A stretch of 64,000 bases of DNA from the NCBI GenBank assembly GCA_038134285.1, contig JAYPUW010000004.1, positions 62,001 to 126,000 on the forward strand, written 5' to 3'. Below are positions 62,263 to 64,000 of this stretch, piece by piece (position 1 is the stretch's first letter; the number at the start of each line of letters is the position of its first letter). Both the position numbers and the translations under genes were made by a program. The DNA comes from UBA3478 sp038134285. Its GTDB lineage: Bacteria; Bacteroidota; Bacteroidia; Flavobacteriales; Flavobacteriaceae. A model generated the notes under the pieces. That model saw nothing but the letters and a program-made list of their open reading frames with translations. It was not told where the DNA came from and ran no database searches.

Positions 62263-62270
62263 TAGATTTG
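62263..62270 (+). promoter_or_regulatory. -7 box TAGATTTG of pfkA
   Basis: TAGATTTG ends 13 bases before the pfkA ATG; no TTG at -33. Lies just after the tamB stop. Confidence 0.4.
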
Positions 62271-62283
62271 GCGCGTTAAGCTT

Positions 62284-63270
62284 ATGAATCAATCAATCAA
62301 ACGAATAGGAGTACTCACCTCAGGTGGGGATTCTCCAGGTATGAACGCTGCAATACGCTCTGTAGTCAGAACAACTATGTTCCATGGGCTAGAGTGTACA
62401 GCCATATACAGAGGTTACCATGGCCTTATCGAGGGAGATTTTGAAGACTTCACTGCTAGAAGTGTTAATAATATCATCAATAAAGGGGGGACTATCCTTA
62501 AGTCAGCACGGTGCGAGCAGTTCCGAGATAAAGAAGGAAGAGCTACTGCTTTTAAGCAGGCAAAGAATGCAGGTATTGATGCTTTAGTGGTAATTGGAGG
62601 TAATGGTTCGCTTACAGGTGCATTAAAATTGAATCAAGAATTTGGAATGCCTATAATGGGTATTCCTGGCACCATTGACAACGACATTTTAGGAACAGAT
62701 TACACTATCGGTTTTGACACTGCGATTAACACGGTGGTTGAGGCCATTGATAAAATTCGTGATACAGCCAGTTCGCACAATCGCCTCTTTTTTGTTGAAG
62801 TAATGGGGCGTGATGTAGGTTTAATTGCCTTAAACAGTGGCGTGGGTGCTGGTGCAGAAGAAATCCTAATTCCAGAACAAAACTTAGGCTTGGAGCGACT
62901 GCTGGATTCATTGAAGCGCAGCAAAGCTTCAGGAAAATCTTCAAGTATTGTTGTTGTTGCCGAGGGTGACAAAACGGGTAAGAACGTATTTGAACTTAAA
63001 GAATACGTTGAAAAACACCTTCCGATTTACGATGTAAGAGTCTCAGTTTTGGGGCACATGCAGCGTGGAGGGAGCCCGACCTGCTTTGACCGCGTGCTCG
63101 CTAGCCGAATGGGGGTTAAGGCTGTAGAGTCTTTAATTGAAGGACAGTCAAATTTTATGGTAGGTGTAGAGTCTAACAAAATGATTCTAACACCAATAGA
63201 GAAGGCTATCAGTGGGCTTAGTGAAATAGACCAAGAACTTATCCGGGTATCGGATATCATGAGTATTTAA
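62284..63270 (+). CDS. pfkA: ATP-dependent 6-phosphofructokinase
   Basis: Commits fructose 6-phosphate to glycolysis. 328 residues. ATP site GGDSPGMNAAIRSVVR (14-29); catalytic PGTIDND; fructose-6-phosphate binding VEVMGRDVG and GHMQRGGSP. The Gly at the ATP/PPi-discriminating position is present, indicating use of ATP. The adjacent Mg-binding Asp of the GGDGS motif is Asn107 here (GGNGS, codon AAT). gapA follows 22 bases downstream, so two glycolytic genes share a transcript or lie in series. Confidence 0.94.
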   Translation: MNQSIKRIGVLTSGGDSPGMNAAIRSVVRTTMFHGLECTAIYRGYHGLIEGDFEDFTARSVNNIINKGGTILKSARCEQFRDKEGRATAFKQAKNAGIDALVVIGGNGSLTGALKLNQEFGMPIMGIPGTIDNDILGTDYTIGFDTAINTVVEAIDKIRDTASSHNRLFFVEVMGRDVGLIALNSGVGAGAEEILIPEQNLGLERLLDSLKRSKASGKSSSIVVVAEGDKTGKNVFELKEYVEKHLPIYDVRVSVLGHMQRGGSPTCFDRVLASRMGVKAVESLIEGQSNFMVGVESNKMILTPIEKAISGLSEIDQELIRVSDIMSI

Positions 63271-63292
63271 TCACTAATCAATTATAAAAATT

Positions 63293-64000
63293 ATGCAAAT
63301 GGTTAAGATTGGAATAAATGGTTTTGGAAGAATCGGTAGAATGGTCTTCAGAGCAGCTGCTAAACGCAATGATGTTCAGGTAGTAGCGATCAATGACCTA
63401 TTAGATATTGATCACTTAGCCTATTTATTGAAGTACGACTCTGTTCACGGAAATTTTGACGGTACTGTTGAGATTCACGGAGAGACGTTAATTGTAAACG
63501 GTAAACCCGTGCGTATTACGGCAGAAAAGGATCCTAAAGCTTTAAAGTGGGATGAAGTAGGCGCCACAATCGTTGCAGAGTGTACAGGGATCTTTACCTC
63601 AAAAGAAATGGCTCAGTCACACATTGAAGGTGGGGCTAAAAAAGTTGTGATTTCTGCGCCTTCAGCTGATGCACCTATGTTTGTAATGGGGGTAAATCAC
63701 AAAGATGTAACGGCAGCAGATACTATCGTTAGTAACGCTTCTTGTACGACGAACTGTTTAGCACCTATTGCCAAGGTCTTACACGATGCCTTTGGAATTG
63801 AAGAAGCCTTGATGACTACCGTTCATGCTACTACAGCTACGCAAATGACGGTTGATGGTCCTTCTCGAAAAGACTATCGCGGAGGTCGTTCTGCTTTATT
63901 AAATATTATCCCTGCATCAACTGGTGCTGCTAAAGCAGTAACCAAGGTGATTCCTTCACTTCAAGGAAAGATTACAGGTATGGCCTTTAGAGTGCCTAAT
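63293..64000 (+). CDS. gapA: Glyceraldehyde-3-phosphate dehydrogenase, N-terminal part (runs off window)
   Basis: Oxidises glyceraldehyde 3-phosphate with phosphate and NAD. The first 236 residues are visible, about 70 per cent of the protein. N-terminal KIGINGFGRIGRMVFRAA is the NAD site; the catalytic Cys lies in SNASCTTNCLAPIAKV, and the His-containing TVHATTATQMTVDGPSRKDYRGGR follows. Start at ATG 63293 or the ATG two codons later (63299); homologues begin at either. The stop is outside the window. Confidence 0.96.
   Translation, partial: MQMVKIGINGFGRIGRMVFRAAAKRNDVQVVAINDLLDIDHLAYLLKYDSVHGNFDGTVEIHGETLIVNGKPVRITAEKDPKALKWDEVGATIVAECTGIFTSKEMAQSHIEGGAKKVVISAPSADAPMFVMGVNHKDVTAADTIVSNASCTTNCLAPIAKVLHDAFGIEEALMTTVHATTATQMTVDGPSRKDYRGGRSALLNIIPASTGAAKAVTKVIPSLQGKITGMAFRVPN

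Overview
This window is a chromosomal stretch from a member of the Bacteroidota, most likely Flavobacteriales. Four things point there. Promoters follow the TTG-N19/21-TAnnTTTG pattern. Start codons mostly lack a Shine-Dalgarno sequence. Gene neighbourhoods are typical of flavobacteria: rlmD-DUF6452-DUF6048, gyrA-TPR protein, RecD-like helicase-kdsB, rsmD-DUF3822, tsaD divergent from tamB. There is also a fused thrA next to thrB and thrC. No prophage, insertion sequence, CRISPR array or defence island was seen. Most of the window is dense housekeeping DNA.

Layout. 1-5 kb: 5' part of thrS, a PAP2 phosphatase and GT39 glycosyltransferase pair, a ZIP metal transporter and a THUMP RNA methyltransferase. 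5-18 kb: rlmD with two envelope proteins of unknown function, rocD, a lipoprotein PPIase, an acyltransferase, an M20 peptidase-like amidohydrolase, xerD, aroQ, lpdA, two msrB genes, a collagen-like lipoprotein gene broken by a nonsense codon, an UMF1 transporter and a GIN-domain protein. 18-29 kb, plus strand: lon, cmk, rpsA, then pyrR-pyrB-small protein-rnz-pdxH-ppk1. 28.9-32.9 kb: dnaX (gamma in frame 0, tau in the -1 frame), rnpB, rsmD, DUF3822 protein and a membrane-anchored unknown. 33-45 kb: RecD-like helicase and kdsB, then on minus yebC, an SDR protein, gcvT, thrC-thrB-thrA and clpC. 45-52 kb: gyrA, a TPR protein, an NlpC/P60-like protein without its catalytic cysteine, and a 7TM-HD phosphohydrolase. 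52.2-53.7 kb: tRNA-Ser, tRNA-Pro and tRNA-Arg in the only AT-rich, gene-poor patch, which holds one frameshifted small membrane-protein gene. 53.7-64 kb: small membrane protein, THUMP-like methyltransferase, AI-2E transporter, rsmE, tsaD, then tamB, pfkA and the 5' part of gapA.

Themes. Translation and RNA maturation dominate (thrS, rlmD, RlmL-like, rnpB, rsmD, rsmE, tsaD, rnz, rpsA, tRNAs). Amino-acid and nucleotide metabolism is represented by the threonine operon, aroQ, rocD, gcvT, pyrR-pyrB and cmk. Proteostasis and oxidative repair are represented by lon, clpC and msrB.

The most interesting signals are small in scale. The clearest is a dnaX gene whose tau-specific C-terminus lies in the -1 frame after a run of ten A residues, with candidate stimulatory elements around it. 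Others are a C40-family protein with Cys replaced by Ala, a family-conserved lipoprotein gene with a CAA-to-TAA change, a structured rpsA leader, and several genes whose -7 box sits so close to the ATG that the mRNA is probably leaderless. I did not find a large undescribed multi-gene system.
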